Translations under genes and position numbers: made by a program | Origin: Capnocytophaga canimorsus | GTDB lineage: Bacteria; Bacteroidota; Bacteroidia; Flavobacteriales; Flavobacteriaceae | Assembly: GCF_002302565.1 (NCBI RefSeq) | Contig: NZ_CP022382.1 | Span: 877,001-941,000, forward strand | Reading direction: 5' to 3' | Length of the DNA: 64,000 bases | The notes under the pieces: generated by a model | What the model saw: the letters and a program-made list of their open reading frames with translations, nothing else | Told to the model about the DNA's origin: nothing | Database searches by the model: none | Part shown: one piece after another, positions 18,487-30,523 of the stretch | Layout: each line of letters opens with the position of its first letter | Numbering within the stretch: the first letter of the stretch is position 1

Positions 18487-19794
18487 ATGAAAAAAGTAAT
18501 TTGGGGCTTTATTGCAATAATTCTTATTGCTTGCCAAGAAAAAGATGAAAAAAATTTCATCACAAAAATTGAACACCAAGTCATAGTAACTTATGAAGAT
18601 GAGTTTAAAAACTTAGAAACACAAGGAACTTTGGTTAAAATAACCAATATGCAAACAGGCAACATTAGTGAAATGATTACGGATAAAAACGGAAAAGCCA
18701 CTTTCTTATTAGATGCAGGTACCTTCAGGATTGAAGTTTCTAAAAAAATATCTGAACAACAAATGGAAGAAGCAGTGGGTATACCTCAAGAAACTTTATT
18801 CAACGGTTCATTAGAAAATATCATCATAAACCAAGAAAAGAATAAACCTACAAACATAATAATGAAAAGTGGAAGGATAGGTAATATTATTATAAAACAG
18901 GTGTATAACGCAGGTTCAGATAAAAAACAAGGAGCCGTTTTCAGAGACCAATTTTTTGAATTACATAACAATTCCAATGAACCTATAGCTCTGGCAGGTT
19001 TAGCCTACGGGAGAATCATCGTTCCAAGAGCTCAAAATTCTCCTAATAAAAAAGATGAAATGTTGTTAGAAAACGGTAGATTTGATTGGAGCAAAGTAGA
19101 TACAGAATCGGGAAGCAAAGCCAATACCGATTATGTGTATGTGGAAGAAGTACTCGCCTTCCCAGCTTCGGCGACTGTTTTACCCGCAGGGAAATCGGTT
19201 ATTGTTGCAGCAACTGCACTAAATCATAAAGCACCACTGACAGTTATGGACAGTAACCAAACCCCGAGAACTTATGAAGTTCCTAATCCTAATTTAACTA
19301 TTGATTTAAGTGGAGCCAAATATGAAACTTATTACGGCGACTATTTTAAAAACCAAAATAAAAAACCTCTAGATTCTGATATTGATACTCCTGCCACTAA
19401 TATGGAAATCCTTTATAAAACTTCTAATGGACTCGATTTGATATTAGACCCCCAATCACGTATGGGCATTGTAATTTTCTATGTTACGGCTGAAGAGGTT
19501 AAAAATTGGAAAAAAGTAAAAGAACCCGCTAAAAGCCAAAAAATATTACTACAAGTACCTTTAGACAAAATTATGGATGGGGTAAATTTACAAGGTATTG
19601 GTAATTTCAAGCATACACATTCGTTACCAGACCAAATTGATTCTGGAGAAATTGTTGGAAAAAAAGGCGCATATTCTTCAGAGGCAGTTATACGAAAATC
19701 AACTATTAAAAACGGTAAAAAAATATATCAAGACACCAATAATTCAAGTAACGATTTTGAAGTTATTGAATATCCTGATGTGAATTCTTTATAA
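18487..19794 (+). CDS. DUF4876-family lipoprotein (copy 1)
   Basis: This 435-residue lipoprotein has the lipobox ILIAC (Cys16) followed by QEKDEK, which resembles the acidic lipoprotein export signal that sends lipoproteins to the surface in Capnocytophaga. Residues about 25-110 look like an Ig/CNA-B-type beta domain (GNISEMITDKNGKATFLLDAG). The DUF4876 core begins near GRIGNIIIKQVYNAGSD and contains DQFFELHNNSNEP. The protein is paralogous to the next gene, sharing QGA..RD.FFE.HNNSNE, YEVPNP and YQDTNNS. It follows the TonB receptor by 24 bp, so co-transcription is likely. A role as a surface-exposed partner of the receptor is inferred. DUF4876 is recognised from memory of the family. Confidence 0.82.
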   Translation: MKKVIWGFIAIILIACQEKDEKNFITKIEHQVIVTYEDEFKNLETQGTLVKITNMQTGNISEMITDKNGKATFLLDAGTFRIEVSKKISEQQMEEAVGIPQETLFNGSLENIIINQEKNKPTNIIMKSGRIGNIIIKQVYNAGSDKKQGAVFRDQFFELHNNSNEPIALAGLAYGRIIVPRAQNSPNKKDEMLLENGRFDWSKVDTESGSKANTDYVYVEEVLAFPASATVLPAGKSVIVAATALNHKAPLTVMDSNQTPRTYEVPNPNLTIDLSGAKYETYYGDYFKNQNKKPLDSDIDTPATNMEILYKTSNGLDLILDPQSRMGIVIFYVTAEEVKNWKKVKEPAKSQKILLQVPLDKIMDGVNLQGIGNFKHTHSLPDQIDSGEIVGKKGAYSSEAVIRKSTIKNGKKIYQDTNNSSNDFEVIEYPDVNSL

Positions 19795-19815
19795 AACAAA
19801 TCAAAAACACATAAA

Positions 19816-21128
19816 ATGAAAAAAATAGTTATACTATCGCTATTAATCCTTTCGATAGGATGCAAAAAAGATGATACAAATGATACTTTCATATCCAACA
19901 TCAATCACCAAATAAAAATCACTTACGGAACTTTTTTGACAACAAACCCGCTGAAGATGTCTTAATAAAATTTACGAACTTACAAAGTGGTACTTCCTAT
20001 CACACAAAAACAGACTCAAAAGGTGAAGCTGAAATAGAATTACCCGCAGGTGTTTATGAAATAAATGCTTCTAAAACACTACCGGCTACAGAAATGAGAG
20101 TACTTTCAGGAGAAGAGAAAGAGGCAAACTTCAATGCTTCTGTTAACAAAAAAAGTATAACCTCTCAAAATAATGAACCCACGCTTTTAGAGCTATCAAC
20201 GGGACGAGTAGGAAATTTACTAATTAAACAAGTATATTACTTAGGGTCTGATACTAAACAGGGTGCCAATGATAGAGACTTGTTTTTTGAAATACACAAC
20301 AACTCTAACGAAACCCTATTTTTAGACAAATTATGTTTTGCACAAATATACGGAGTAAGAATGATAGAGGAAGACAAAGGTCAACTACTACCAAACAAAC
20401 AATACGATTGGAGCAAATCACCTTCTTTGATTGGTTTGGGCGATAAAGCTAATACCGACTACGTATATGCCTATGAAGTAATTGCCTTTCCTGGCACAGG
20501 AAATGAATATCCTTTAGCATCAGGGAAATCAATTTTAGTAGCTCGTACAGCACAAAATCACAAACAGCCCTTGACTATTGGAAATAAAAAATATGAAGTT
20601 CCTAATCCTGAGCTTACCGTTAACTTAAGCGGTGCAAAATTTGAGGTTTTTTACCCCAATCATCAACAAAGTAATGCTGGTATCGATACCGACATTGATA
20701 ATCCTAATGCTACAAATATGCTATTAATTTACAAAGTCAATACATATAAAGATTTGACACTTAACTCTCAAGGACGTGATGCGTATGTACTTTTTTATCT
20801 GCCAGAAGACTTAAATCAATGGAAAAAGGCTCAAAGCCCTGAACCAGTAAAAAAAGGAAGAACTCCAAGATTGTATCTACAAATACCCAACCAACAAATC
20901 ATCGATGGTGTTAATCTTCAAGACATTGCTACAAAGTTACCTCATCGATTACCCTCGAGTATTGATGCAGGAGAAATATTAAGCACCAAAGGACCTAACA
21001 CTTCACAGTCTGCTATACGAAAAATAAAAAAACAAGTCGATGGAAAAATTTTTTATCAAGACACCAATAATTCTACACGTGATTTTGAACTAATTGACAG
21101 ACCTAATGTACTCTCTTTGAATGAGTAA
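19816..21128 (+). pseudogene. DUF4876-family lipoprotein (copy 2), frameshifted in a poly-T tract
   Basis: An ATG at 19816 opens a lipoprotein signal (LLILSIGCKKDDTND, with an acidic export signal after the Cys). The frame stops after about 50 codons. The +2 frame takes over from about 19932 and runs without interruption to 21128, giving FFDNKPAEDVLIKFTNL and then a complete DUF4876 core (GRVGNLLIKQVYYLGSD). Restoring one T in the six-T run at 19932-19937 rejoins the frames. The protein would then parallel copy 1 over its whole length. Possible explanations are recent inactivation, phase variation or a base-calling error. The downstream part from 20094 could be translated separately but would lack a signal peptide. 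Confidence 0.82.
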
Positions 21129-21144
21129 TTTATTTCAAAACAGA

Positions 21145-21177
21145 AAATTCCTATCCTAAAAATTAGGATAGGAATTT
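21145..21177 (+). promoter_or_regulatory. Perfect 15-bp hairpin between DUF4876 copy 2 and the DUF6850 gene
   Basis: The arms 21145-21159 and 21163-21177 are exact complements with an AAA loop. The hairpin starts 17 bp after one stop codon and ends 8 bp before the next ATG. There is no T-run after it, so it may be an mRNA stability or processing element, or a weak terminator. Confidence 0.6.
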
Positions 21178-21184
21178 AAAACTT

Positions 21185-22720
21185 ATGAATATGGTACGAT
21201 TCAGCACATTTTTAGGGATGATTTCCTTAACAATGCTTCAAGCGCAACAAAATGATACCCATTTTTTCAAAAAAATATACAATACTTATACTCAGAATCC
21301 TATATATTTAGAAAATAGTGGTTTAAAGAGTTTTACAGCTTCGTCTTTATATGTTAATAACGAACAAGGTAATCTTCATTTGGGGCAGCAGCCTATGCAT
21401 TCTATTGATTTTGGTTTAAAAACCTACGGATTATATGAAATAAAAAAACTGTATTTCTTCGGTGATATTGACATCAATAGAAATTATCAGCAAGACAAAA
21501 AATGGAATTTGTCTTATACAGACGTTTCCCCTCACGGAATAATGCCCGAACCTCATTACTATGCCGTAAGTAAGTTTTCTGACTGGAACAACCAAAAATA
21601 CGAAATAAAAGGAGGATTTGTATTACCTATACTCGGTAAATGGAATCTTGCTTTTTGGACAAATTATGATTTATCAGAAAAATACCGAACAGAATATGAC
21701 CCCCGCCCCAAAATAGTAAGCAATCTTTTAAACTTTTCTATCCAAAACGGAATACAAATAATTGATAAACATAAAATTGGAATAGGATTCTCTTTTTCTA
21801 GACAAAATATTGATAACAAAATTTCTTTTTCTGATAACGATTCACAAACCCCTTTTTATCACGAAAAATACCTTCGATGGATGTTCGGCTACGGAACAAT
21901 GTTTTATTCTACCTCATCTTCAACTAAGAGAAATTTAGAAACAAAAAAATTTGATTTAAATCATCATTACAAATCCGACAAAGTCAAATGGTTAAATAGT
22001 TTTACTTATCAATCAAGCAAAACAGACACTTACCGAAATGCCAACGATGAAAATACAGACCAAGATATTATTGCCAATCTTTATTCAGAAAATAAATCAT
22101 TAACTTCTAGCTACATAAGAACTCTTTCAGTAAATACTGAGCTTATGTTCGCCTTTTTTATTTCTGAAGAAAATAATAACAACTATTTACGATTGCAAAA
22201 CGGAAAAAGTTATTCATCTTACTTTAAAGAAATGAAATTTCAAACTCATTTATTACAAAATAAAAACAATAATCCGCTAGAAATAGCCTTACAAGTCGAT
22301 TATCAAAATTCCTTTCAAAAAGATGCCTTAGCAAAAACTAACACCGATATTACCTCAATAGAAACCAGTTTTTTAATCAGTAAAACTTATAAATTATCCG
22401 AAATTATATTTGTCCCTTTTGTAAAGTTGAGTTACATCAGTTCTAAGCACTCTCTTTTTAATGACAATGAAATTTCTCATAAAATTATTAACGAAAATGA
22501 TTTTGCTTCAAAAACATTGCAACTTTTTTATAACGAAGTCGTATATCCAGATCACAACTTACTTAATAAAACAAAATACGGATTTGATTTTGGGTTTGAT
22601 TTCAAAAAAAGCATCAGCCCCGAAATAAAAATAATTTGGAATATTTCATCAAAATATTTATCTACTTTCAAGAAAAATAATCGATATTTTTGGGGTACAT
22701 CTCTAACTTTATATTACTAA
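21185..22720 (+). CDS. DUF6850-family outer-membrane beta-barrel protein
   Basis: This 511-residue protein has a signal peptide (about 1-20, ending TMLQAQQ) and then long alternating amphipathic strands with many aromatic residues, ending in TSLTLYY, which is typical of an outer-membrane barrel terminus. I recognise it as the DUF6850 family that accompanies DUF4876 lipoproteins in Bacteroidetes. It lies 8 bp after a perfect hairpin and its stop codon overlaps the ATG of the peroxidase gene (TAATG), so translation of the two is coupled. A role with the TonB receptor in transport or assembly is inferred. The specific family assignment is less certain than the barrel call. Confidence 0.75.
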   Translation: MNMVRFSTFLGMISLTMLQAQQNDTHFFKKIYNTYTQNPIYLENSGLKSFTASSLYVNNEQGNLHLGQQPMHSIDFGLKTYGLYEIKKLYFFGDIDINRNYQQDKKWNLSYTDVSPHGIMPEPHYYAVSKFSDWNNQKYEIKGGFVLPILGKWNLAFWTNYDLSEKYRTEYDPRPKIVSNLLNFSIQNGIQIIDKHKIGIGFSFSRQNIDNKISFSDNDSQTPFYHEKYLRWMFGYGTMFYSTSSSTKRNLETKKFDLNHHYKSDKVKWLNSFTYQSSKTDTYRNANDENTDQDIIANLYSENKSLTSSYIRTLSVNTELMFAFFISEENNNNYLRLQNGKSYSSYFKEMKFQTHLLQNKNNNPLEIALQVDYQNSFQKDALAKTNTDITSIETSFLISKTYKLSEIIFVPFVKLSYISSKHSLFNDNEISHKIINENDFASKTLQLFYNEVVYPDHNLLNKTKYGFDFGFDFKKSISPEIKIIWNISSKYLSTFKKNNRYFWGTSLTLYY

Positions 22721-23868
22721 TGAAAAAGAAAGTTATTATCAGTTTTTTTCTCCTTTTGATGTTTTTCAGTAGCTTTAGAGCGAATTTATTCTCTATTTTT
22801 GAGGAGGAAGAATATATTGCCCAACTACGTGCTGATTATAGTTCAGGAGATTATTCTCGTTGGGAAAAACCTTTCATTGACAGCATTGTTGCTGTTGATT
22901 TTGAAGATATTGGAATTTTACCTCCAATGAAATTTCCAGCTGATAACCCTTTCTCGCAAGCCAAGCGAGAGTTAGGAAAAATACTTTTCTTTGACCCTCG
23001 ATTATCAAGTTCAAAACAAATTGCTTGTGCTTCTTGCCACGATTCAGAATTAGGATGGGCTGATGGACGAACAGTTTCTTTTGGGCACGACCGAAAAACG
23101 GGAACACGTAACTCTATGTCCATCATAAACATCGGTTATCATAAAACTTTCTTCTGGGACGGAAGAGCGAATTCTCTTGAGGAACAAATGCTTTTTCCCT
23201 TGAAAGATACCTTGGAAATGCATTCATCAGAAACTATTGCCTTGGAAAATATCCGACCAATCAAAGAATATGCTCCTTTGTTTGAAAAAGCCTTTGGAGA
23301 TAGTGATATTACCATTGAACGAATACAAAAAGCCATTGCTACTTTTCAAAGAACAATTAACAGTGGGAAAAGTAAATTTGACAGATTTATATCAGGAGAA
23401 TCCAATAAATTTACCGACGAAGAAGTCATAGGATTACATCTGTTTCGAACCAAAGCAAGATGTATTAATTGCCATAATACTCCACTATTTTCCGACCAAA
23501 AATTTCACAACGTAGGATTAACATACTACGGACGTAAACTTCAAGATTTAGGGAGATACAATATCACTCAAGAAAAAGAAAATATAGGTCAATTCAAAAC
23601 CCCATCGCTTCGAGAAGTTGGTAGAACGGCACCCTATATGCACAATGGGTTAATGCCTCATTTAAGTGGAATCATACAAATGTATAACGTAGGTATGCCT
23701 CGACCCAAACCTACAGAAAAACAAAAAAACGATCCTTTATTTCCCAAAACTGACACTCTGCTACAAGAGCTTCACTTAAGCAAAGAAGAAATGAAAGCTT
23801 TAGAAGCGTTTCTTCTAACTTTATCTTCACCTGTTTACAGAGAAAAGACACCCAATTTACCCAATTGA
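22720..23868 (+). CDS. Di-heme cytochrome c peroxidase (MauG/CcpA family)
   Basis: From the ATG at 22720 the protein has 382 residues with an N-terminal signal or anchor (about 4-22). Two CXXCH heme c motifs are visible: CASCH (103-107) and CINCH (248-252). The region TPSLREVGRTAPYMHNG supplies a likely distal Met ligand. It should reduce hydrogen peroxide, or carry out related oxidations, in the periplasm. An upstream candidate start at 22690 lies inside the DUF6850 gene; the one-base stop/start overlap at 22720 is more natural. Placement as the last gene of the TonB/DUF4876/DUF6850 run is notable, since the peroxidase may modify the imported or bound substrate (inference). Confidence 0.9.
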   Translation: MKKKVIISFFLLLMFFSSFRANLFSIFEEEEYIAQLRADYSSGDYSRWEKPFIDSIVAVDFEDIGILPPMKFPADNPFSQAKRELGKILFFDPRLSSSKQIACASCHDSELGWADGRTVSFGHDRKTGTRNSMSIINIGYHKTFFWDGRANSLEEQMLFPLKDTLEMHSSETIALENIRPIKEYAPLFEKAFGDSDITIERIQKAIATFQRTINSGKSKFDRFISGESNKFTDEEVIGLHLFRTKARCINCHNTPLFSDQKFHNVGLTYYGRKLQDLGRYNITQEKENIGQFKTPSLREVGRTAPYMHNGLMPHLSGIIQMYNVGMPRPKPTEKQKNDPLFPKTDTLLQELHLSKEEMKALEAFLLTLSSPVYREKTPNLPN

Positions 23869-23995
23869 TTTTAATCCATCGGGTAGCGTCCCATCTATTC
23901 CATAACAACAAATCCAATGCTAATAGTCTAAAAGATTATCCATTTCATAAAAATAACCTTACCTTTGCCTTTTAAAATAAAGGCTTATTACAAAA

Positions 23996-25204
23996 ATGCG
24001 TTTACACAAAAACTTAACCGATGCCGTAATTGAGGGGTTAGGACTCATTTTCAATGAAAATCGTTATGCAGATAAAACTGTGGAAAAACTCCTAAAAAAA
24101 GACAAACGATGGGGAGCTCGAGACAGAGCTTTTATCGCTGAAACTATTTACGACATTGTACGTTGGAAACGTCTTTATGCCGAAATTGCCGAAGTTAAAG
24201 CACCTTTTTCAGTACACGACTTACGCAGGATGTTTGCCGTGTGGGCCGTGCTTAAAGGCATTCCCCTACCCGATTGGTCGTATTTTGAAAATACCCCTCA
24301 ACGACGCATTAAAGGGCAATTTGACCAACTCTCAAAAATGCGAAAATTTCGAGAATCCATCCCTGATTGGTTAGATGAAGTTGGAGTTAAACAACTTGGA
24401 GAAGATTTTTGGAACAAAGAAATTCACGCTTTAAATACTTTAGCACCCGTAGTAATTCGTACAAATACACTGAAAATTACCCCTTGCGAACTCAAACGCA
24501 CCTTAGCCAAAGAAGGTATTGATACTGAGCCACTAAAGGACTATCCTCTAGCCTTACAACTCACACAAAGAGCCAATATTTTTTCTACCAATGCCTTTCA
24601 AAACGGACTTTTTGAAGTACAAGATGCCTCTTCGCAAAAAGTAGCTCCTTTCTTGGAAGTTTCGCCAGGAATGCGGGTTATTGACACCTGTGCAGGGGCA
24701 GGAGGAAAAACTTTACATCTGGCAGCACTAATGCAAAATAAAGGGCAAATCATCGCTATGGATATCTATGAAAACAAGCTCCAAGAACTCAAAAGAAGAG
24801 CGCGTAGAAATGAGGTTTTCAACATTGAAACACGTGTTATTGACTCCAAAATCTTAAAACGAATGCAAAACACCTCCGACCGCGTACTTATTGATGCCCC
24901 TTGTAGCGGATTGGGTGTATTACGCAGAAACCCCGATGCCAAATGGAAATTACAACCTAATTTTTTAAAAGAGATTCGGAAAACACAACAAGAAATTTTA
25001 TGTAACTACAGCAAACTGCTAAAATCTAAAGGAAAATTAGTTTACGCTACCTGCTCCATACTCCCTTGTGAAAATCGGGAACAAATTGACACATTTTTAC
25101 AATCCGAATACGGCAAAGATTTTATTTTAGAAAAAGAAGAAGCCATCTTTGCTCACACTTCGGGTTACGATGGTTTTTATATGGCTTTACTATCGAAAAA
25201 ATAA
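23996..25204 (+). CDS. RsmB/NOP-family RNA cytosine-C5 methyltransferase
   Basis: This 402-residue protein should transfer a methyl group from S-adenosylmethionine to C5 of a cytosine in rRNA. The N-terminal part (1-145) is NusB-like helical. The catalytic domain contains FEVQDASSQ (207-213), the SAM motif IDTCAGAGGKT (229-239), DAPCSGLGVLRRNPDAKW with Cys303, and YATCSILPCEN with nucleophile Cys353. Both cysteines of the two-Cys mechanism are present. A TACCTTTG -7 box at 23960-23967 precedes it, followed by a small GCCTTT/AAAGGC stem near the transcription start. Which rRNA position it modifies cannot be stated from the sequence, although RsmB-like (C967) is likely. Confidence 0.88.
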   Translation: MRLHKNLTDAVIEGLGLIFNENRYADKTVEKLLKKDKRWGARDRAFIAETIYDIVRWKRLYAEIAEVKAPFSVHDLRRMFAVWAVLKGIPLPDWSYFENTPQRRIKGQFDQLSKMRKFRESIPDWLDEVGVKQLGEDFWNKEIHALNTLAPVVIRTNTLKITPCELKRTLAKEGIDTEPLKDYPLALQLTQRANIFSTNAFQNGLFEVQDASSQKVAPFLEVSPGMRVIDTCAGAGGKTLHLAALMQNKGQIIAMDIYENKLQELKRRARRNEVFNIETRVIDSKILKRMQNTSDRVLIDAPCSGLGVLRRNPDAKWKLQPNFLKEIRKTQQEILCNYSKLLKSKGKLVYATCSILPCENREQIDTFLQSEYGKDFILEKEEAIFAHTSGYDGFYMALLSKK

Positions 25205-25325
25205 TTCAACAAATTACACAGCTTTTTGTTTTTTATACAAATCATTCAAAAACGAAAAATGTTACATAGTTAAAACCAAAAGTAATTTCGTGGATTTTTA
25301 GTAAAAACAAACCAAATCATATTTG

Positions 25326-25333
25326 TATATTTG
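25326..25333 (+). promoter_or_regulatory. Possible -7 box (TATATTTG) for the GH92 gene
   Basis: The box sits about 145 bp before the ATG at 25478 in a 273-bp AT-rich gap and would give a long leader. No -33 TTG is found at the usual distance, so this is weak. Confidence 0.35.
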
Positions 25334-25477
25334 TACGTCATAAAATGTATAAAAGACTCCTTTTACAAATAAATTAGGATTTAATATTCAAAAATTTGAA
25401 TCATAAATAAAACATTTACAACAATATACCAACAAATCCATTAAATTTATTCAAAACACTTTTAAACCACTTAAAAT

Positions 25478-27775
25478 ATGAGAATGCTGTTTGTTTATTT
25501 CGCCTTATCTTTTTTAATCATTGGTTGCCAAACAAATACAAAAAAAGCTAAAGAATCAGACAGGCTACTTACCGATTATGTAAATCCGCTAATGGGAACC
25601 GATTCTACCTTTGAGCTTTCTAACGGAAATACCTATCCTGCCATCGCTCTGCCTTGGGGAATGCACTTTTGGACGCCTCAAACCAACAAAATGGGCGACG
25701 GCTGGGCGTACCAATATCACGCCAACAAAATTCGAGGCTTTAAACAAACACACCAACCCAGCCCTTGGATTAACGACTATGGTGCCTTTGCCATAATGCC
25801 TGTAACAGGACCGCTTAAAATCAAAGAAGATGAAAGAGCTTCGTGGTTTTCTCACAAAGCCGAAGTGGTGAAACCTCATTACTACAAAGTGTACTTAGCG
25901 GATTATGACACTACTGTTGAAATCACACCCACCGATAGAGCCGCGCAATTTCGGTTTACTTTTCCGCAAACGCAAGAGGCTCATATCTTAATTGACGCTT
26001 TTTTTAAAGGTTCTATGGTTAAAATTATTCCTCAGGAGCGAAAAATCATCGGCTTTGCCCGAAACCATAATTCTGGAGTACCCGAAAATTTTCATAATTA
26101 CTTTGTCATACAGTTTGATAAAGATTTCAAAACCTACGGAACTTGGAGCGACAATTGGCTTTGGACTGCCCTAAATACACAAAGTGAGGGGCAACACGTT
26201 GGGGCTACCCTGAGTTTTAGTACCGAAAAAGACGAAAAAGTTACAGCTAAGGTCGCCTCTTCTTTCATCAGTATTGAACAAGCCGAATTGAATCTGAGAA
26301 ACGAAATTGGGAATGATACTTTTGAACAAACTCAGCATAAAGCGCTCAACACTTGGGAGAAAGAACTCTCCAGAATTCAAATTGAAGATTACAACACACA
26401 AAACATACAAACGTTTTACTCCTGCCTGTACAGAGTATTGCTATTTCCTCGCAAATTTTACGAAATTAATGCTGACGGAGAAATCGTGCATTACAGCCCT
26501 TATAACGGCAAGATACTATCAGGATATATGTTTACCGATAATGGATTTTGGGACACATTCCGAGCCGTATTTCCTTTTTTTAATTTGATGTATCCTGAAA
26601 TGAATCGTCAATTTATGAAAGGATTAGTCAATACGTATTTAGAGTCAGGATGGCTTCCTGAGTGGGCAAGTCCTGGGCATCGCGATTGTATGATTGGCTC
26701 TAACTCCGCTCCTATCATTGCCGATGCTTATCTGAAAGGAAACATTGAAGCTAAAGATGCGGAAATTTTGTTGGAAGCAATGCTAAAAAACGCAACCCAA
26801 AACGTAGACAGACCCGTAAAATCAGTGGGTAGAGAAGGTGTAGATTACTACAATAAGCTAGGATATGTTCCTTATGATGTGGGTATTAACGAAAATGCTG
26901 CCCGTACGCTCGAATACGCATACGCTGACTTTGCCATCTATAAAATGGCTCAAAAAATGGGAAAAACTCAAATTGCCGAAACTTACAAGCAAAAAGCTTT
27001 TAACTATAAACATTTGTTTGACCCACAAAGTGGCTGGATGAGAGGAAAAAACAAGGCAGGTGATTTTCAATCGCCTTTCAATCCGCTCAAGTGGGGAGAT
27101 GCCTTTACCGAAGGAAACAGTTTGCATTATACTTGGTCTGTTTTTCAAGACATTGAAGGATTGGCTACCCTTATGGGAGGCGATGAAAAATTCGCTCAAA
27201 AATTAGATGAGGTTTTTGAAATGCCTCCTCTTTTTGATGATTCTTACTACGGATTTACCATACACGAAATCCGAGAAATGCAAATTATGGATATGGGAAA
27301 TTACGCTCACGGCAACCAACCCATTCAGCATATGATTTACCTATACAATTACGTGGGAAAACCTCATAAAACTCAAGAAAAAGTACGTGAGGTTTTGACC
27401 AAACTCTACGCACCTACCCCCGATGGCTACTGTGGAGATGAAGATAACGGACAGACTTCAGCTTGGTATGTATTCAGTGCTTTAGGATTTTACCCCGTAG
27501 CTCCAGTAACTGACCAATACGTTTTAGGCGCTCCTCTTTTTGAAAAAGCTACACTAAAAATGCCTTCAGGAAAAACTTTTACCATAAAAGGGAAACAAAA
27601 CTCACAAAATAACAAATATGTAAAATCAATTACCCTAAAAGGAAAAAATTGGAACAAACCCTATCTACGCTTCAATGACGTTCAATCGGGCGGATTGTTA
27701 ATTTTCGAAATGGATGACAAACCCTCAAAAAGTGATCAAAAAGGTGAAAAACCTTATTCGCTTTCCACAGAATAG
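25478..27775 (+). CDS. GH92-family alpha-mannosidase, lipoprotein
   Basis: This 765-residue protein has a lipoprotein signal (FLIIGCQ, Cys17). GH92 hallmarks are present throughout: YVNPLMGTDS near residue 35, GWAYQYHANKIRGFKQTHQP near 75-95, GFWDTFRAVFPF near 357, SPGHRDCMIGSNSAPIIADAY near 402-420, and GDEDNGQTSAWYVFSALGFYPV near 650-670. The family consists of calcium-dependent exo-alpha-mannosidases that trim host high-mannose N-glycans. A possible N-glycan programme in this window also includes the GH29 fucosidase at 32527 and the PNGase F-like gene at 46995, though they are not in one operon. No acidic export signal follows Cys17. The gene ends before a strong bidirectional terminator. 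Confidence 0.93.
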   Translation: MRMLFVYFALSFLIIGCQTNTKKAKESDRLLTDYVNPLMGTDSTFELSNGNTYPAIALPWGMHFWTPQTNKMGDGWAYQYHANKIRGFKQTHQPSPWINDYGAFAIMPVTGPLKIKEDERASWFSHKAEVVKPHYYKVYLADYDTTVEITPTDRAAQFRFTFPQTQEAHILIDAFFKGSMVKIIPQERKIIGFARNHNSGVPENFHNYFVIQFDKDFKTYGTWSDNWLWTALNTQSEGQHVGATLSFSTEKDEKVTAKVASSFISIEQAELNLRNEIGNDTFEQTQHKALNTWEKELSRIQIEDYNTQNIQTFYSCLYRVLLFPRKFYEINADGEIVHYSPYNGKILSGYMFTDNGFWDTFRAVFPFFNLMYPEMNRQFMKGLVNTYLESGWLPEWASPGHRDCMIGSNSAPIIADAYLKGNIEAKDAEILLEAMLKNATQNVDRPVKSVGREGVDYYNKLGYVPYDVGINENAARTLEYAYADFAIYKMAQKMGKTQIAETYKQKAFNYKHLFDPQSGWMRGKNKAGDFQSPFNPLKWGDAFTEGNSLHYTWSVFQDIEGLATLMGGDEKFAQKLDEVFEMPPLFDDSYYGFTIHEIREMQIMDMGNYAHGNQPIQHMIYLYNYVGKPHKTQEKVREVLTKLYAPTPDGYCGDEDNGQTSAWYVFSALGFYPVAPVTDQYVLGAPLFEKATLKMPSGKTFTIKGKQNSQNNKYVKSITLKGKNWNKPYLRFNDVQSGGLLIFEMDDKPSKSDQKGEKPYSLSTE

Positions 27776-27797
27776 ATATGAATTATAACTTTCTAAC

Positions 27798-27837
27798 AAA
27801 AAGAGAGGCGAATTTAAAAAAATTCGCCTCTCTTTTT
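27798..27837. terminator. Bidirectional intrinsic terminator between GH92 gene and ligA
   Basis: A perfect 18-bp stem (27798-27815 with 27820-27837) has an AAAA loop, an A-run on the left and a T-run on the right. It lies between two convergent genes. Confidence 0.92.
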
Positions 27838-27856
27838 AATGGTGTAAGAATCATTT

Positions 27857-30001
<2,145 letters not shown>

Positions 30002-30011
30002 TTATTCCGCT

Positions 30012-30518
30012 TTAATAGGTGTCTTTGGGGTATAAAATCTCTCCTAAAACACTAAAAGTGATTTCTTTATTATCTTTTATTTCATATTGTAAAAGCAATT
30101 CTCCCCAATTTGCTCCATCGGTGAAATCACATATAATCCACCGATGATTTAGTACCCTTATTTTATTGATTTGAAAACGTAAATTACTTGGCTCATAATT
30201 GATTAACGGATGTTTTCCTATCGGGATATTGGTTTCAAGTAATTTTGAAGTTATGTAATCGGTAGGCTTTTCCAGACCAATTTCTTTAAAAAAATCTGTA
30301 CCAAATCCGTTATTTTCTAAGCTGAAATAACCAAAATCACTCTTTTCAATAAGCAATGTACGAATGGAATCCTGCAAAGCATCTATTTGCTGCAGTTTTT
30401 TATCCTTTTTTACAATTTCTTTCTGATTTTCAGTAAAATATCGCTTACTATTTACATATTGGTATACATTAAAAAGTACCGAGAAAACAAAAAGATAAAG
30501 AAATACATTTTTTTTCAT
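30012..30518 (-). CDS. Membrane-anchored hypothetical protein
   Basis: I do not recognise this 168-residue protein. An N-terminal hydrophobic stretch (FLYLFVFSVLFNVYQYV, about 5-21) looks like a single anchor. A short charged helix (about 28-60, EIVKKDKKLQQIDALQDSI) could be a coiled coil. The rest is a compact beta-rich domain with RVLNHRWIICDFTDGANWGE. It starts 5 bp after the end of the exonuclease/GIY-YIG gene on the same strand, so the two are probably transcribed together, although no functional link is apparent. It may be a periplasmic protein; nothing more can be supported. Confidence 0.65.
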   Translation of the reverse strand: MKKNVFLYLFVFSVLFNVYQYVNSKRYFTENQKEIVKKDKKLQQIDALQDSIRTLLIEKSDFGYFSLENNGFGTDFFKEIGLEKPTDYITSKLLETNIPIGKHPLINYEPSNLRFQINKIRVLNHRWIICDFTDGANWGELLLQYEIKDNKEITFSVLGEILYPKDTY

Positions 30519-30523
30519 ACGAT

